This document shows positions 31,979 to 40,601 of a stretch of DNA of 45,316 nt, in pieces; the stretch's first letter is position 1; every line of letters starts with the position of its first letter. The position numbers and the translations under genes are program-made. The stretch is taken from assembly GCA_050946655.1 (NCBI GenBank), contig JBMNVE010000003.1:1-45316 (forward strand). The letters run 5' to 3'. A model generated the notes under the pieces. The model made no database searches, was not told the origin of the DNA, and worked only from the letters and a program-made list of their open reading frames with translations. This DNA is from JAXGRD01 sp050946655 (lineage in GTDB: Bacteria > Bacillota > Clostridia > Peptostreptococcales > Anaerovoracaceae).

Positions 31979-33571
31979 TTAGCCCAGGATTTTTTTCAGG
32001 TCTTCATCCGGGGTGCTGATGGGTGCAATGTTGTAATGTTTCACCAAGATGTCCAGCACGTTGGGTGAGACGAATGCCGGCAGGGACGGTCCAAGCAAGA
32101 TGTTCTTGATGCCCAGGTGGAGGAGGGTCAGCAGGATGCAGACCGCTTTTTGCTCGTACCAGGACAGCACCATGGAGAGGGGCAGGTCGTTGACGCCGCA
32201 CTCAAAGGCTTCCGCCAGAGCCACAGCCACCTTGATAGCGCTGAAGGCATCGTTGCACTGGCCCATATCCATGATTCTCGGAAGTCCGCCGATCTCGCCG
32301 ATGTTCAGGTCGTTGAATCGGAACTTACCGCAGGCTAGAGTGAGGATCACCGTGTCTTCCGGAGTTTTTTCCACAAACTCAGTGTAGTAGCTTCTTCCCG
32401 GGGCTGCGCCGTCGCATCCGCCGACCAGGAAGAAATGCTTGATGGCACCTTGCTTCACTGCGTCAATTACTGTATCGGCAACGCTCAGTACCGTTCCGTG
32501 TCCAAAGCCTGTCGTCACAGTGGATCCGCCGTTGATTCCCGTCATAGGCATATCCTCCGCATAGCCGCCCAGTTCCAATGCTTTCTCGATGACAGGGGTG
32601 AAATCCTTCTTGTCGTCGATGTGGACCATTTCCGGGTAAGATACCACGGATGTGGTGAAGATGCGGTCTGCATAGCTGTCCTTGACCGGCATCAGGCAGT
32701 TGGTGGTGAAGAGGACCGGTGCGGGGATCCCGTCGAATTCCTTCCTCTGGCTCTGCCACGCCGTACCGAAGTTCCCTTTTAGATGGGGATATTTCTTCAG
32801 TTCCGGATAGCCGTGGGCCGGCAGCATCTCGCCGTGGGTGTAGATGTTGATCCCCTTGTCCTTAGTCTGCTCCAAAAGAAGTTTCAAATCGTAAAGGTCG
32901 TGGCCTGTTATGACGATGAAGGGGCCTTTTTCGATGGTCAGCGGAACTGTTGTGGGTACCGGAGTCCCGTAGGTCTCTGTGTTTGCCTTGTCCAAAAGCT
33001 CCATGCACTTCAGGTTCACTTCTCCCACCTTGAGCACAATGGGAAGAAGCTCCTCAGCACCAAGGTCTTTTCCTATGGCCGCAAGGCCTTCATAGAAGTA
33101 GTTGTTTACCGTGTCATCGGTGAACCCCAGAACCATTGCGTGATGGGCATAAGCTGCCATTCCGCGAAGTCCGAAGAGGATCAGGGATTTGAGAGAGCGA
33201 ATATCTTCGTGGGCATTCCACAGCTCTTTCATGTCGTAATTGTCGTTGCGAGGACATGGTTCGCTACAGCTGCTACATTGCTTTACCAGCGATTCCTTTT
33301 CTTTGTTGATTTTGTCGATGAGAATGTTGATGGTTTCATCGTTAAAGCTGACGTTGGTCACCGTGGTGAATAAGCCGTCGATGACCAGCTTATGGGTGTT
33401 TTCAGTCGGTTGATTTCCGTCTACTGCTCTGGCAAGTCCGATCAGTGCACCGGTAAGTTCATCCTGAAAGTTTGCCGTTGGGGATTTTTTGCCACATACC
33501 CCGGATTTTCCTTCGCATCCGGTGCCTCTGGCTGTTTGCTCACATTGAAAACAAAACATTTGCTTTTCCAT
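31979..33571 (-). CDS. hcp: Hydroxylamine reductase (hybrid cluster protein)
   Basis: The 530-residue protein starts MFCFQCEQTARGTGCEGKSG with the proximal-cluster cysteines C7, C10, C19 and C26. It carries the hybrid-cluster ligands in later motifs such as GGCDGA and LACGKFRFN. Hcp reduces hydroxylamine to ammonia in vitro and nitric oxide in vivo, protecting anaerobes from nitrosative stress. The length fits the long class with an intact second domain. AGGAGG lies 7 bases before the ATG. It ends an operon with a ferredoxin and a flavin-fold protein that may supply electrons. Confidence 0.95.
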   Translation of the reverse strand: MEKQMFCFQCEQTARGTGCEGKSGVCGKKSPTANFQDELTGALIGLARAVDGNQPTENTHKLVIDGLFTTVTNVSFNDETINILIDKINKEKESLVKQCSSCSEPCPRNDNYDMKELWNAHEDIRSLKSLILFGLRGMAAYAHHAMVLGFTDDTVNNYFYEGLAAIGKDLGAEELLPIVLKVGEVNLKCMELLDKANTETYGTPVPTTVPLTIEKGPFIVITGHDLYDLKLLLEQTKDKGINIYTHGEMLPAHGYPELKKYPHLKGNFGTAWQSQRKEFDGIPAPVLFTTNCLMPVKDSYADRIFTTSVVSYPEMVHIDDKKDFTPVIEKALELGGYAEDMPMTGINGGSTVTTGFGHGTVLSVADTVIDAVKQGAIKHFFLVGGCDGAAPGRSYYTEFVEKTPEDTVILTLACGKFRFNDLNIGEIGGLPRIMDMGQCNDAFSAIKVAVALAEAFECGVNDLPLSMVLSWYEQKAVCILLTLLHLGIKNILLGPSLPAFVSPNVLDILVKHYNIAPISTPDEDLKKILG

Positions 33572-33599
33572 TGGACTTCCTCCTTTTTTTACTATACTA

Positions 33600-34253
33600 C
33601 TATCTTAAAATTTTTCCGTCCGTTGTAATGGTAATTACTTGAGAGGGAATAAATTTTCCACTGTTTTCCAAAGCCACCTTTGCAGCATACTCGATGCCGC
33701 CACAGCAGGGGACCTCCATTCTTACCACGGTCACACTTTTGATGTCGTTGTTTTTCAGTATCTCCGTCAATTTTTCCGAGTAATCCACGTTATCCAGTTT
33801 AGGACATCCTACGATGGGCACTCTATTCTTCATAAAGCTGTTGTGAAAATCTCCGTAGGCAAATGGGGTGCAATCCGCCGCAAGGAGAAGATCTGCCCCA
33901 TCAAAGAAGGCGGCATTGGGGGCAACCAATTTGATCTGCACCGGCCACTGGCGCAGCTGACTTTCGGTGGGCGGTGCTACGGCAGGCTCCCCTGCAGCTT
34001 CCCTTTCCGCCTTTTTCGCCGCCATATTCTTCTCCACCTCTTCCTTATTGAAAGCCAGGGCCTCTCTCTCCGTAAAACTGATGGCTCCCGTAGGACATGT
34101 GGGCAGGCAGTCCCCCAGTCCATCGCAGTAATCGTCTCGAAGGAGTTTCGCCTTTCCGTCTACGATGCCGATGGCACCTTCGTGACATGCCTCAGCACAG
34201 ATCCCGCAACCGTTACACTTATTTTCATCGATGTGAATTATTTTTCTGATCAT
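33600..34253 (-). CDS. Ferredoxin-domain protein of the hcp operon
   Basis: The 217-residue protein has two [4Fe-4S] motifs at the N-terminus (CNGCGICAEACHEGAI and CDGLGDCLPTCPTGAI), followed by about 150 residues including LLLAADCTPFAYGDFH, IVGCPKLDN and VRMEVPCCGG. The C-terminal domain is a recurring partner of Hcp in anaerobes; its own function is not known. It could pass electrons to Hcp. GGAG lies 7 bases before the ATG at 34251-34253, and the gap to hcp is 28 bases. Confidence 0.85.
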   Translation of the reverse strand: MIRKIIHIDENKCNGCGICAEACHEGAIGIVDGKAKLLRDDYCDGLGDCLPTCPTGAISFTEREALAFNKEEVEKNMAAKKAEREAAGEPAVAPPTESQLRQWPVQIKLVAPNAAFFDGADLLLAADCTPFAYGDFHNSFMKNRVPIVGCPKLDNVDYSEKLTEILKNNDIKSVTVVRMEVPCCGGIEYAAKVALENSGKFIPSQVITITTDGKILR

Positions 34254-34257
34254 TTCT

Positions 34258-34755
34258 CTACTCCATTCTTCCAAATTTCATTTCTTTTCCGTCTTTATCG
34301 TATTTTTTTCTCTTCCCGGTAATCTCTTCGATTTCTACCTTCCACACATCGGTTCGAAAGAGGCTCATCTCGATCATCTCATCGAACTGATGCATATTGG
34401 TGGGCGTATGCCGCTGAGAAATGAGACGCAAGCCGTGGATCTTCTCCTCATCGGATTCCACCTTTATGGCCTTTCCTCGGATGATGGCCGATTCAAACTC
34501 CGTAGTAAACTTGTCCGGTGTCCTGTATGTGTCTCCCACGCAGGAAATGCAGACAGCATTGTTGTTCATCAGGGCATCCACCTTGTGCCCCTGAGGGCCG
34601 CTGTGAAAATATACAGTCTTTCCGTCCAGGGCGATGGTGATGGGGACGCAGTAGGGCATCCCTTCTGTGTCTATCATGGCAAACACCGCCCACTCACACT
34701 TCTCCGCTACCATATAGGCGAACTCTTCCGGCATCTCTCGATCTTTTCTTCTCAC
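34258..34755 (-). CDS. Pyridoxamine 5'-phosphate oxidase-like flavin split-barrel protein
   Basis: The 165-residue protein has the FMN-binding split-barrel signature (WAVFAMIDTEGMPYCVPITIALDGKTVYFHSGPQGHKVDAL, then VCISCVGD). It matches the 5-nitroimidazole-resistance/PPOX group and not true PdxH. It may use FMN in reducing a nitrogen species. I chose a GTG at 34753-34755: GGAGGAGGTG lies 7 bases upstream of it, while the ATG seven codons later is too far from that site. It is first in the hcp operon. Confidence 0.83.
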   Translation of the reverse strand: MRRKDREMPEEFAYMVAEKCEWAVFAMIDTEGMPYCVPITIALDGKTVYFHSGPQGHKVDALMNNNAVCISCVGDTYRTPDKFTTEFESAIIRGKAIKVESDEEKIHGLRLISQRHTPTNMHQFDEMIEMSLFRTDVWKVEIEEITGKRKKYDKDGKEMKFGRME

Positions 34756-34772
34756 GGGTAAACACCTCCTCC

Positions 34773-34801
34773 TTGACACTGTAGCCACATTATACTATCA
34801 T
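34773..34801 (+). promoter_or_regulatory. Promoter of the Crp/Fnr regulator gene
   Basis: TTGACA (34773-34778) and TATCAT (34796-34801) are 17 bases apart. The dyad at 34817-34830 would then lie just after the start point, suitable for autorepression. The two divergent promoters overlap. Confidence 0.55.
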
Positions 34802-34830
34802 GAGTTTATTATTCCTGTTGTATTTACAAC
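34789..34830 (-). promoter_or_regulatory. hcp operon promoter with Crp/Fnr-type dyad at -41.5
   Basis: On the minus strand a perfect TATAAT (34789-34794) lacks a good -35 (CAGGAA at 34812-34817). The dyad GTTGTATTTACAAC (34817-34830) has 6-bp arms and is centred at 34823.5. With a start point seven bases past the -10 (about 34782) this is -41.5, the class II activator position. Confidence 0.6.
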
Positions 34831-34844
34831 GAAAGGAAAAAAAG

Positions 34845-35522
34845 ATGAAAAATATTTTTGATTTTAATGTTATCGGAAAATCTCCCTTGTTCAAAGAGAT
34901 AAGCCCGGAAGACGCCCCTTCTCTTTTGGACTGCCTCTCTCCTTATCGTGTCCACTACGATAAAGGGGCATATATCTTTCACACCGGAGAGAAGATCAGT
35001 AACTTCGGACTGGTGGTTAAGGGAGCGGTCCACATTGTCAAAGAGGATTATTGGGGCAACCGGGCACTGATCACCGATGTCTATCCCGGCGATCTTTTTG
35101 GAGAGGCATTTTCTTGCTCGGAAAACAAGATCCTCACCATCAGTGCAGTGGCCGCAGAAGATTCCGAGATCCTGCATTTGGACGTGGACCGCATTATGTC
35201 CACCTGCTCCAACTCCTGCAATTTTCACAATCGCCTCATCCGGAATCTGGTGACCATCTTAGCCGAAAAGAATTTTCATCTGACCACCAAAATCACACAT
35301 ATGTCCCAGCGTCGCATGCGGGAAAAGCTTCTTTCTTACTTGTCCGACCAATCGGCAAAAAAAAGAAGCCCCTCCTTTGAGATCCCCTTTAATCGCCAAG
35401 AACTGGCCGACTATCTTTCTGTGGACAGGAGCGCCCTTTCCGCCGAGCTTTCCCGATTGCAGGCGGAAGGGATTTTGGAATATGAGCGCAATCATTTCAC
35501 TTTGCTGGGGAAGGATAATTGA
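34845..35522 (+). CDS. Crp/Fnr-family regulator, probable HcpR-like nitrosative-stress sensor
   Basis: The 225-residue protein has an N-terminal cyclic-nucleotide-type beta barrel (about 1-130), a dimerisation helix and a C-terminal winged helix (FNRQELADYLSVDRSALSAELSRLQAEG). Cysteines at residues near 88, 126 and 130 do not form the classic FNR N-terminal cluster, so oxygen sensing by such a cluster is unlikely; heme-based NO sensing as in HcpR is possible. AAAGG precedes the ATG at 34845. Divergence from the hcp operon and a dyad at -41.5 make that operon the likely target. Confidence 0.85.
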   Translation: MKNIFDFNVIGKSPLFKEISPEDAPSLLDCLSPYRVHYDKGAYIFHTGEKISNFGLVVKGAVHIVKEDYWGNRALITDVYPGDLFGEAFSCSENKILTISAVAAEDSEILHLDVDRIMSTCSNSCNFHNRLIRNLVTILAEKNFHLTTKITHMSQRRMREKLLSYLSDQSAKKRSPSFEIPFNRQELADYLSVDRSALSAELSRLQAEGILEYERNHFTLLGKDN

Positions 35523-35541
35523 TCATATCCCCCACTCCAAT

Positions 35542-35566
35542 GCCCCCAAACTCCCATGGGCTTTTT
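35542..35566 (+). terminator. Weak terminator after the Crp/Fnr gene
   Basis: GCCC (35542-35545) can pair with GGGC (35558-35561), followed by five T. The stem is short. Confidence 0.4.
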
Positions 35567-35573
35567 GATTCTG

Positions 35574-36317
35574 TCAGAAGACCCTTTTTATCGTGGCTTC
35601 TATTTCTTTCAACTTTTCCTGTTTCGGTAGATCTTTTAAAGTTGTCTCTTCTTTGATTTCTCCATCCTTCATAAAAATCACCTTGTCGGCTATAGATGCC
35701 ACTTTACTGTCATGAGTCACCAAAACAATCGTCATGCCCTCCTCATTGATGGCTGCGAATAAATCCATAATAGCATCTCCGGATTTAGAATCCAGCGCGC
35801 CTGTGGGTTCATCCGCAAATACTATGCCGGGCTTATGAAGGACCGCTCTGCATATCCCCGCTCTTTGCAGCTGTCCCCCGGATGCTTCTGTTATATTCCT
35901 GTTTTCCAGCCCATTGATTCCGGTCTTTTTCATAAGATCCTTAGCACGCTCAATCAATTTTCTTTTGTCCTGACTTTTATCATAGGAGGCTTGCAGGATG
36001 ATGTTTTCAAGTAAATTCAAATTCTTTAACATGGTAGGATTTTGAAATACGAATCCAAATTTCTTTCTTCGGAAATCAGCTTTTTCGTCTTCCCTTAAGC
36101 CGTTCATATCAACTTGATCGACGATCAAATCACCGCTGTCAATGTCTTCTATGGTGGAAAGGGCATATAAAAGTGTGGACTTGCCCGATCCGGACGGACC
36201 CATGATCGCTACAAATTCTCCTTGCCCTACCGTCAAGTCCAAGTTGTTCAAAACAACCGCTTTATCCTCTCCAAAACCAAATGTTTTCACGATTTTTTTT
36301 GCATGGATCATAATCAT
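35574..36317 (-). CDS. ABC transporter ATP-binding protein (MacB/LolD type)
   Basis: The 247-residue ATPase has Walker A GPSGSGKS, the Q-loop FVFQNPTML, a signature EASGGQLQR (variant of LSGGQ), Walker B GIVFADEPTGALDSKSGD and the switch VLVTHD. It is the partner of the FtsX-type permease directly upstream; such pairs use ATP to move peptides, lipids or antibiotics from the membrane instead of importing solutes. The ATG at 36315-36317 lies 5 bases after AAGGAG; a GTG two codons earlier overlaps that site. It lies 2 bases past the permease stop. Confidence 0.9.
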   Translation of the reverse strand: MIMIHAKKIVKTFGFGEDKAVVLNNLDLTVGQGEFVAIMGPSGSGKSTLLYALSTIEDIDSGDLIVDQVDMNGLREDEKADFRRKKFGFVFQNPTMLKNLNLLENIILQASYDKSQDKRKLIERAKDLMKKTGINGLENRNITEASGGQLQRAGICRAVLHKPGIVFADEPTGALDSKSGDAIMDLFAAINEEGMTIVLVTHDSKVASIADKVIFMKDGEIKEETTLKDLPKQEKLKEIEATIKRVF

Positions 36318-36319
36318 CT

Positions 36320-38635
36320 TCACTCCTTAATCAACCTGGATATTTTTGTCGCCTTTAGTCCTCTTTGAGACAAAGTTGTCGCTATTATTACTGCTGCCAA
36401 TAGCCCTAGGGCAACAAGCAAATTCAAGAATACCGTTGTACTAAACCGAATTCCTTCAGCGCCGAATAAAGATAGGATTTTTGAACTCATAAGGTCACCT
36501 AAAGTATTGGTTAGTAAGGTGCCGATCAGGGCGCTGACGATTACCAGGATAACAGCTTTAAAAATGTATTGTTTATTGATGTCCCTGTTTTTAAATCCCA
36601 TCGCCTTCAGTAAAGCGATTTCCTTTCTATTTTTGAAAAACATCATCCTCATGAACAGCAATGTCAAAGTGAATACAATGGCAATGGTTGCCGGTGTAGA
36701 AATCATCGCGACATTTCTAACCGCAGTAATTGTACTTCCAAAAACTTGGTGAATATATTCCTCTGTGTTTGAAACTTTTGAATAGGGATAGATTTTTTGC
36801 AGTTCTTCTACTAATCCGGCAGAGTTTGATTGATCTTTCAGGTTGATGGATATAACACTCCAAAGAACTTTTCCCTGACCTGCATCAAATGTGGCTTTGG
36901 CGGTTTTCCCTCCGTTGGTAATATCAGAATAAATTCCGCCAACCACAACTTCTTTTCTTTTCCCATCCACCAACACATTGATCTTTTCCTTGTATTCTAT
37001 CTCCAGGTCACTTGCAAGCATGCTGGAAAGGGCTATTTCATCTTCCCCCACGGGAGGATGCCCTTCTATATAGTTGACTTTGAATTTTTCGTGATCTCCG
37101 AATTCTATTTTTATCTTTTCTAATTTGCCCGATTTAAGCTCAACATCCAGCATCTTGCTATATAGCAGATTGGTGCCTGCGACCCTCTTGTCTTTGCCCA
37201 GGGCCATTAACATTTCTTTCGATTTTTCCTCCAAATCTTCCCTTTGGGAAAGATCGATTCTAATATCATAATCACCGACGCCCAAATACCTGATAAAGCT
37301 CCTGTCCTCAATGGTGCTGTACATTTTCAGAGGGACCATAATCAGAAATATGGATATCACAAGGACAAGCACTAAAGTAAAATATGTCTTCATATCGGAT
37401 CTGAGTTCTCTTGCCCCGACAAAAGGATTGACACTGAGCATTTTGAATGAGGCTAAGCTGGTTTTTCTGGGTTTCTTTTTTACATAGGTGATCCCATCTC
37501 TTAATGCCTGAGCGGGAGATATTCTTTTGAATTTTTTCAAGTTGCTCTTTATATATAAATATATAATAAGGAAAACGATTGCAGCCGCAATGAAACCCAA
37601 TACCCCGCCAAGTAGCGCACTATCACTTTTGCCCATGGTCAATTCTATGTTTCGTATAAAAGGATTCTTTAAGAAAAAGGATAAAATATATCCTAAAAGA
37701 CTGGATATCCCGGCCAAGAACACGTATTTCATCAGATAAATTCTGCTGATTTCTTTGGATGTCATTCCAATGGCTTTCAACACCCCGATTTCTTTATGAT
37801 CCTCTTCGATTTTGGCCATGATGGTGAAGCGAACACAGAGTATAGATATGCCTACAATGAATAGGCTGATCAAAATCAGCAAACTGATGAAAATTCCATC
37901 CGTGATTACATTGATTATTTTAAAAATGCTATAGGTGATGGGGGGTGGGCCGTTTGATTCTAAACCATTATTTATATACTCCGTTTCTATTTCCGTTGAA
38001 TAAGAGGGGTCGGTCAGCCTAAATTCGATCAACGTTTCCGATACGCCATCACGTTTAAGATTTAGGAAGTCCTCTTGATTCACGACAAATCGCTTGGATG
38101 AAACTAGTGCCGCATTCATCTGTGAATCTCTTACAAAGCCTGCGATCTTAAATTCTTTATCTGCAATCAGGGCTTTATCTCCAACACTCAAACCCATATC
38201 CCGCATATAGTAAATCGGCACATACAATTCACCGGGTTTTGCATGGATTCGCTTACCCTCCAGGTCCAATAAATAATCGAATTTTTTGTTTTGGGTCGTC
38301 AAGCCATTATCTTGTACCGACGACTGGAGAGATTGCCCATCCAAAACAATATTGCTTCCATCAACATTCAAAAACTCCGATAGTTGATAGGACTCTATTT
38401 CTTTGTGTTCACGAACAAATTTCTCTAAACGGGGCCCATCGACTGCTCCCGTGTGCATTTGCATGAAATGTGGTGTTTTGGCTGCCTCAAACATGCCATT
38501 CATAGAAGATAGCAAGCCGGCCATCACCCCCGCACCGGTGCTCAGCAAAAGTGAAGCGATCAAGATAAAAACCACTAAGGTTACGGAGGCTAACTTGGTG
38601 TTTTTTAAGTCGTTTCTCAGTATTTGATAATTCAT
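36320..38635 (-). CDS. FtsX-like ABC transporter permease
   Basis: The 771-residue protein has a first membrane helix near residues 17-40, a long extracytoplasmic domain (about 40-250), three helices with an FtsX core (FIVGISILCVRFTIMAKIEEDHKEIGVLKAIGM), then a second copy of the same layout ending FFKNRKEIALLKAMGFKNRDINKQYIFKAV and two final helices. This duplicated form is common in Firmicute exporters of antimicrobial peptides and cell-envelope stress systems. The substrate is unknown. AAAGGAG precedes the ATG. AT-rich base use sets the operon apart from its neighbours. Confidence 0.9.
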   Translation of the reverse strand: MNYQILRNDLKNTKLASVTLVVFILIASLLLSTGAGVMAGLLSSMNGMFEAAKTPHFMQMHTGAVDGPRLEKFVREHKEIESYQLSEFLNVDGSNIVLDGQSLQSSVQDNGLTTQNKKFDYLLDLEGKRIHAKPGELYVPIYYMRDMGLSVGDKALIADKEFKIAGFVRDSQMNAALVSSKRFVVNQEDFLNLKRDGVSETLIEFRLTDPSYSTEIETEYINNGLESNGPPPITYSIFKIINVITDGIFISLLILISLFIVGISILCVRFTIMAKIEEDHKEIGVLKAIGMTSKEISRIYLMKYVFLAGISSLLGYILSFFLKNPFIRNIELTMGKSDSALLGGVLGFIAAAIVFLIIYLYIKSNLKKFKRISPAQALRDGITYVKKKPRKTSLASFKMLSVNPFVGARELRSDMKTYFTLVLVLVISIFLIMVPLKMYSTIEDRSFIRYLGVGDYDIRIDLSQREDLEEKSKEMLMALGKDKRVAGTNLLYSKMLDVELKSGKLEKIKIEFGDHEKFKVNYIEGHPPVGEDEIALSSMLASDLEIEYKEKINVLVDGKRKEVVVGGIYSDITNGGKTAKATFDAGQGKVLWSVISINLKDQSNSAGLVEELQKIYPYSKVSNTEEYIHQVFGSTITAVRNVAMISTPATIAIVFTLTLLFMRMMFFKNRKEIALLKAMGFKNRDINKQYIFKAVILVIVSALIGTLLTNTLGDLMSSKILSLFGAEGIRFSTTVFLNLLVALGLLAAVIIATTLSQRGLKATKISRLIKE

Positions 38636-38725
38636 TGACGCTCCTTTAATTGCTTTTTTCTACAGAGAGGGGTAGAAACCAAGCATAAGGGGATGCCTGA
38701 GAGTGGGATAAAATCTCCGGTCTAC

Positions 38726-39355
38726 CTATTTCTCTCCGAGTACGGATCCAATGATCGAATCAAAGGTCCCCTTTTTCGCTCCAAACATGACTTCCACATT
38801 TCGTATAAAAGCAAGTATCTTTTTTTTCTGTAATTCACCGGAAAGATCTGCGAATTCATTTCCGAAAACGGCATTTGCATAAACAATGGTCATTTCTATT
38901 GCCTCATAGGGATAATCCAATTGGAAAATCCCTTCTTCTATCCCATCCTCAACCACGCTAAGCAAAATAGGGGGGATCTCTTTAGTGACTATTTTTTGGT
39001 TTTTTTCATTGATCAATGCATTTTGAGGCTGATGAATAAATTCGATCATTCCGGCATGACCATCTTCACCCATGTTCAATGACTTAATGGTTAATAAGAA
39101 TCGTTCAAGAACCGGCAGCGACTTATTCCCGGCAATTCTTTTTGCGTTGCTGATCATTGTGCTTGTTTTGCTATCGATCAAAGAGTCCATGATGTCCTCT
39201 TTTGATTTGAAATGATAGTAGAGGGTTCCTCTGGCAATCCCGACTTCATCCAAGATGTCGCTGATGGACGTATGATCAAAGCCCTTGGTTTTAAAGAGTC
39301 TATCGGCCACAGACAATATTTCCTGTTTTCTTTCCTTTGCATCTTTTACAATCAT
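38726..39355 (-). CDS. TetR-family repressor of the ABC exporter
   Basis: The 209-residue protein has the TetR helix-turn-helix at residues about 10-58 (ILSVADRLFKTKGFDHTSISDILDEVGIARGTLYYHFKSKEDI). The C-terminal ligand domain gives no specific clue. AGGAGG lies 7 bases before the ATG. It is the first gene of an operon with the permease and ATPase, and a perfect palindrome overlaps its start point, so it should repress itself and the exporter until a drug, lipid or peptide is bound. Confidence 0.9.
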   Translation of the reverse strand: MIVKDAKERKQEILSVADRLFKTKGFDHTSISDILDEVGIARGTLYYHFKSKEDIMDSLIDSKTSTMISNAKRIAGNKSLPVLERFLLTIKSLNMGEDGHAGMIEFIHQPQNALINEKNQKIVTKEIPPILLSVVEDGIEEGIFQLDYPYEAIEMTIVYANAVFGNEFADLSGELQKKKILAFIRNVEVMFGAKKGTFDSIIGSVLGEK

Positions 39356-39370
39356 TTCAAGTCCTCCTTT

Positions 39371-39393
39371 TATAGACCGACTGTCGGTCTATA
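39371..39393. promoter_or_regulatory. TetR operator, 23-bp perfect palindrome
   Basis: TATAGACCGAC (39371-39381) and GTCGGTCTATA (39383-39393) flank a single base. The GACCGAC-n-GTCGGTC core is a common TetR-family operator form. It covers the predicted transcription start of the tetR operon. Confidence 0.85.
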
Positions 39394-39398
39394 ACTTG

Positions 39399-39427
39399 AT
39401 TATATCTCTTCCCTTTAAAAAAATCAA
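39399..39427 (-). promoter_or_regulatory. Promoter of the tetR-ABC operon
   Basis: On the minus strand TTGATT (39422-39427) and a perfect TATAAT (39399-39404) are 17 bases apart, directly upstream of the palindrome. Confidence 0.8.
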
Positions 39428-39433
39428 TAAAAA

Positions 39434-39463
39434 TTTACACCGGTCACAAACCTCCGGTGTAAA
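39434..39463 (-). terminator. Terminator after the tocopherol-cyclase-family gene
   Basis: TTTACACCGG (39434-39443) pairs perfectly with CCGGTGTAAA (39454-39463), followed on the minus strand by TTTTTATTG. Confidence 0.85.
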
Positions 39464-39487
39464 TCAAAAACAAAAAAGCCCCTTCAT

Positions 39488-40486
39488 CTACTCCTTTGTC
39501 AAAAGTCTGAGCATGATTTCCACACCTGCCAGTGAGGAAGAATCTTCGATCACTTCCCCGGCCATCTCATCGGTGAAGCGAAAATCAATGGTTCCCGCCA
39601 GGCCTTCTTTAATCTGGTGATCCATTTGTCCGTGTTTGGGCGCAGATAGGACCCCCTTGATGTCGACCTTGGCCCGGATCCACAGGCTGAGATGACCCTT
39701 CCTAAGGGTTACGGATATTTCTTCTTCGTTCATTTCGTCAATGGTGCAATGGGCTCGATTATAGGTGGCAAATCGGTGATGCTTCCCCTCTATCCATAAA
39801 TGGCAGATAAAGCCGGGGAATTGAAAGGGGCCCAGAGGGATATCCGCCCATGAGAAAAACAAGCAGGAGGGTCGGTGCCTAAAGTGGTTGGATTGCAACC
39901 AGACATAGGCCTTGGGGAAGGATTGTCCCCAGTCTTTTTCTATATAGCCAGTCCCTCCATCGAAGGACACCTTTCTGTCATCGATTTGAAGGGACCCGCT
40001 CAAGGTGTGATGCAAGCTGCCGACCCCATGAATGCACTCCATAAAGGGAAGATAGGAAAAGGGTCCCATGATCGTGGGGGCCAGCACGGATGTTGGCAGC
40101 ATGGTAAAAGGTCCAAAGGAAATATCGCAAGAAATCTCCGGAACAGCGGCGCTTGCGTCATCAGAAGAAACAATATCCAGGGAAATCCCCTCTTTAGAGA
40201 ACGTATTGCTGCCGATCTTCAGGGAAAAGGGATCTTTCGTGTGGTGAAAGTCCCCCATGGGAAAGTCCAGACCGGCTGTTTGTATCTGCCATTGTCCATC
40301 CCTGTTTTGGGCCAATATCATCTGAAGCATTGCCTTTTCACAGGTTTTGCTGCGCATCATGCTGGGGATCACGGAGAAGACCACAGATTCATCGCCGGAG
40401 ACCTGCTTAAAGTACCACCCCTCGAAATATTTTTTTCGTCGTTGGTTCTGAAAGGATAGTTGTTTTTCCTGCCTGGTCATTTTCAT
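39488..40486 (-). CDS. Tocopherol cyclase family protein of unknown role
   Basis: The 332-residue protein has the family hallmarks KYFEGWYFKQ near the start and GYIEKDWGQSFPKAYVWLQSNHF in the middle. In plants and cyanobacteria the family cyclises tocopherol precursors, but anaerobic Firmicutes make no tocopherol, so here the lipocalin-like fold must serve another hydrophobic substrate or a structural role. No signal peptide or membrane segment is visible. The gene stands alone between the L31 terminator and its own terminator; the spacing to a possible ribosome site (GGGAG) is longer than usual. Confidence 0.82.
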   Translation of the reverse strand: MKMTRQEKQLSFQNQRRKKYFEGWYFKQVSGDESVVFSVIPSMMRSKTCEKAMLQMILAQNRDGQWQIQTAGLDFPMGDFHHTKDPFSLKIGSNTFSKEGISLDIVSSDDASAAVPEISCDISFGPFTMLPTSVLAPTIMGPFSYLPFMECIHGVGSLHHTLSGSLQIDDRKVSFDGGTGYIEKDWGQSFPKAYVWLQSNHFRHRPSCLFFSWADIPLGPFQFPGFICHLWIEGKHHRFATYNRAHCTIDEMNEEEISVTLRKGHLSLWIRAKVDIKGVLSAPKHGQMDHQIKEGLAGTIDFRFTDEMAGEVIEDSSSLAGVEIMLRLLTKE

Positions 40487-40550
40487 GGTTTCATCACACT
40501 CCCGGTTGAATAGACTTTATCACAAAACGATGGATCTTGATAGATGCAAA

Positions 40551-40579
40551 AATCACCGACCCAACATGGATCGGTGATT
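40551..40579 (-). terminator. Terminator after rpmE
   Basis: AATCACCGA (40551-40559) pairs with TCGGTGATT (40571-40579); on the minus strand the T-run TTTTTGC follows. Confidence 0.85.
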
Positions 40580-40601
40580 CTGTTCGTTGTAATAAAGTTC
40601 C

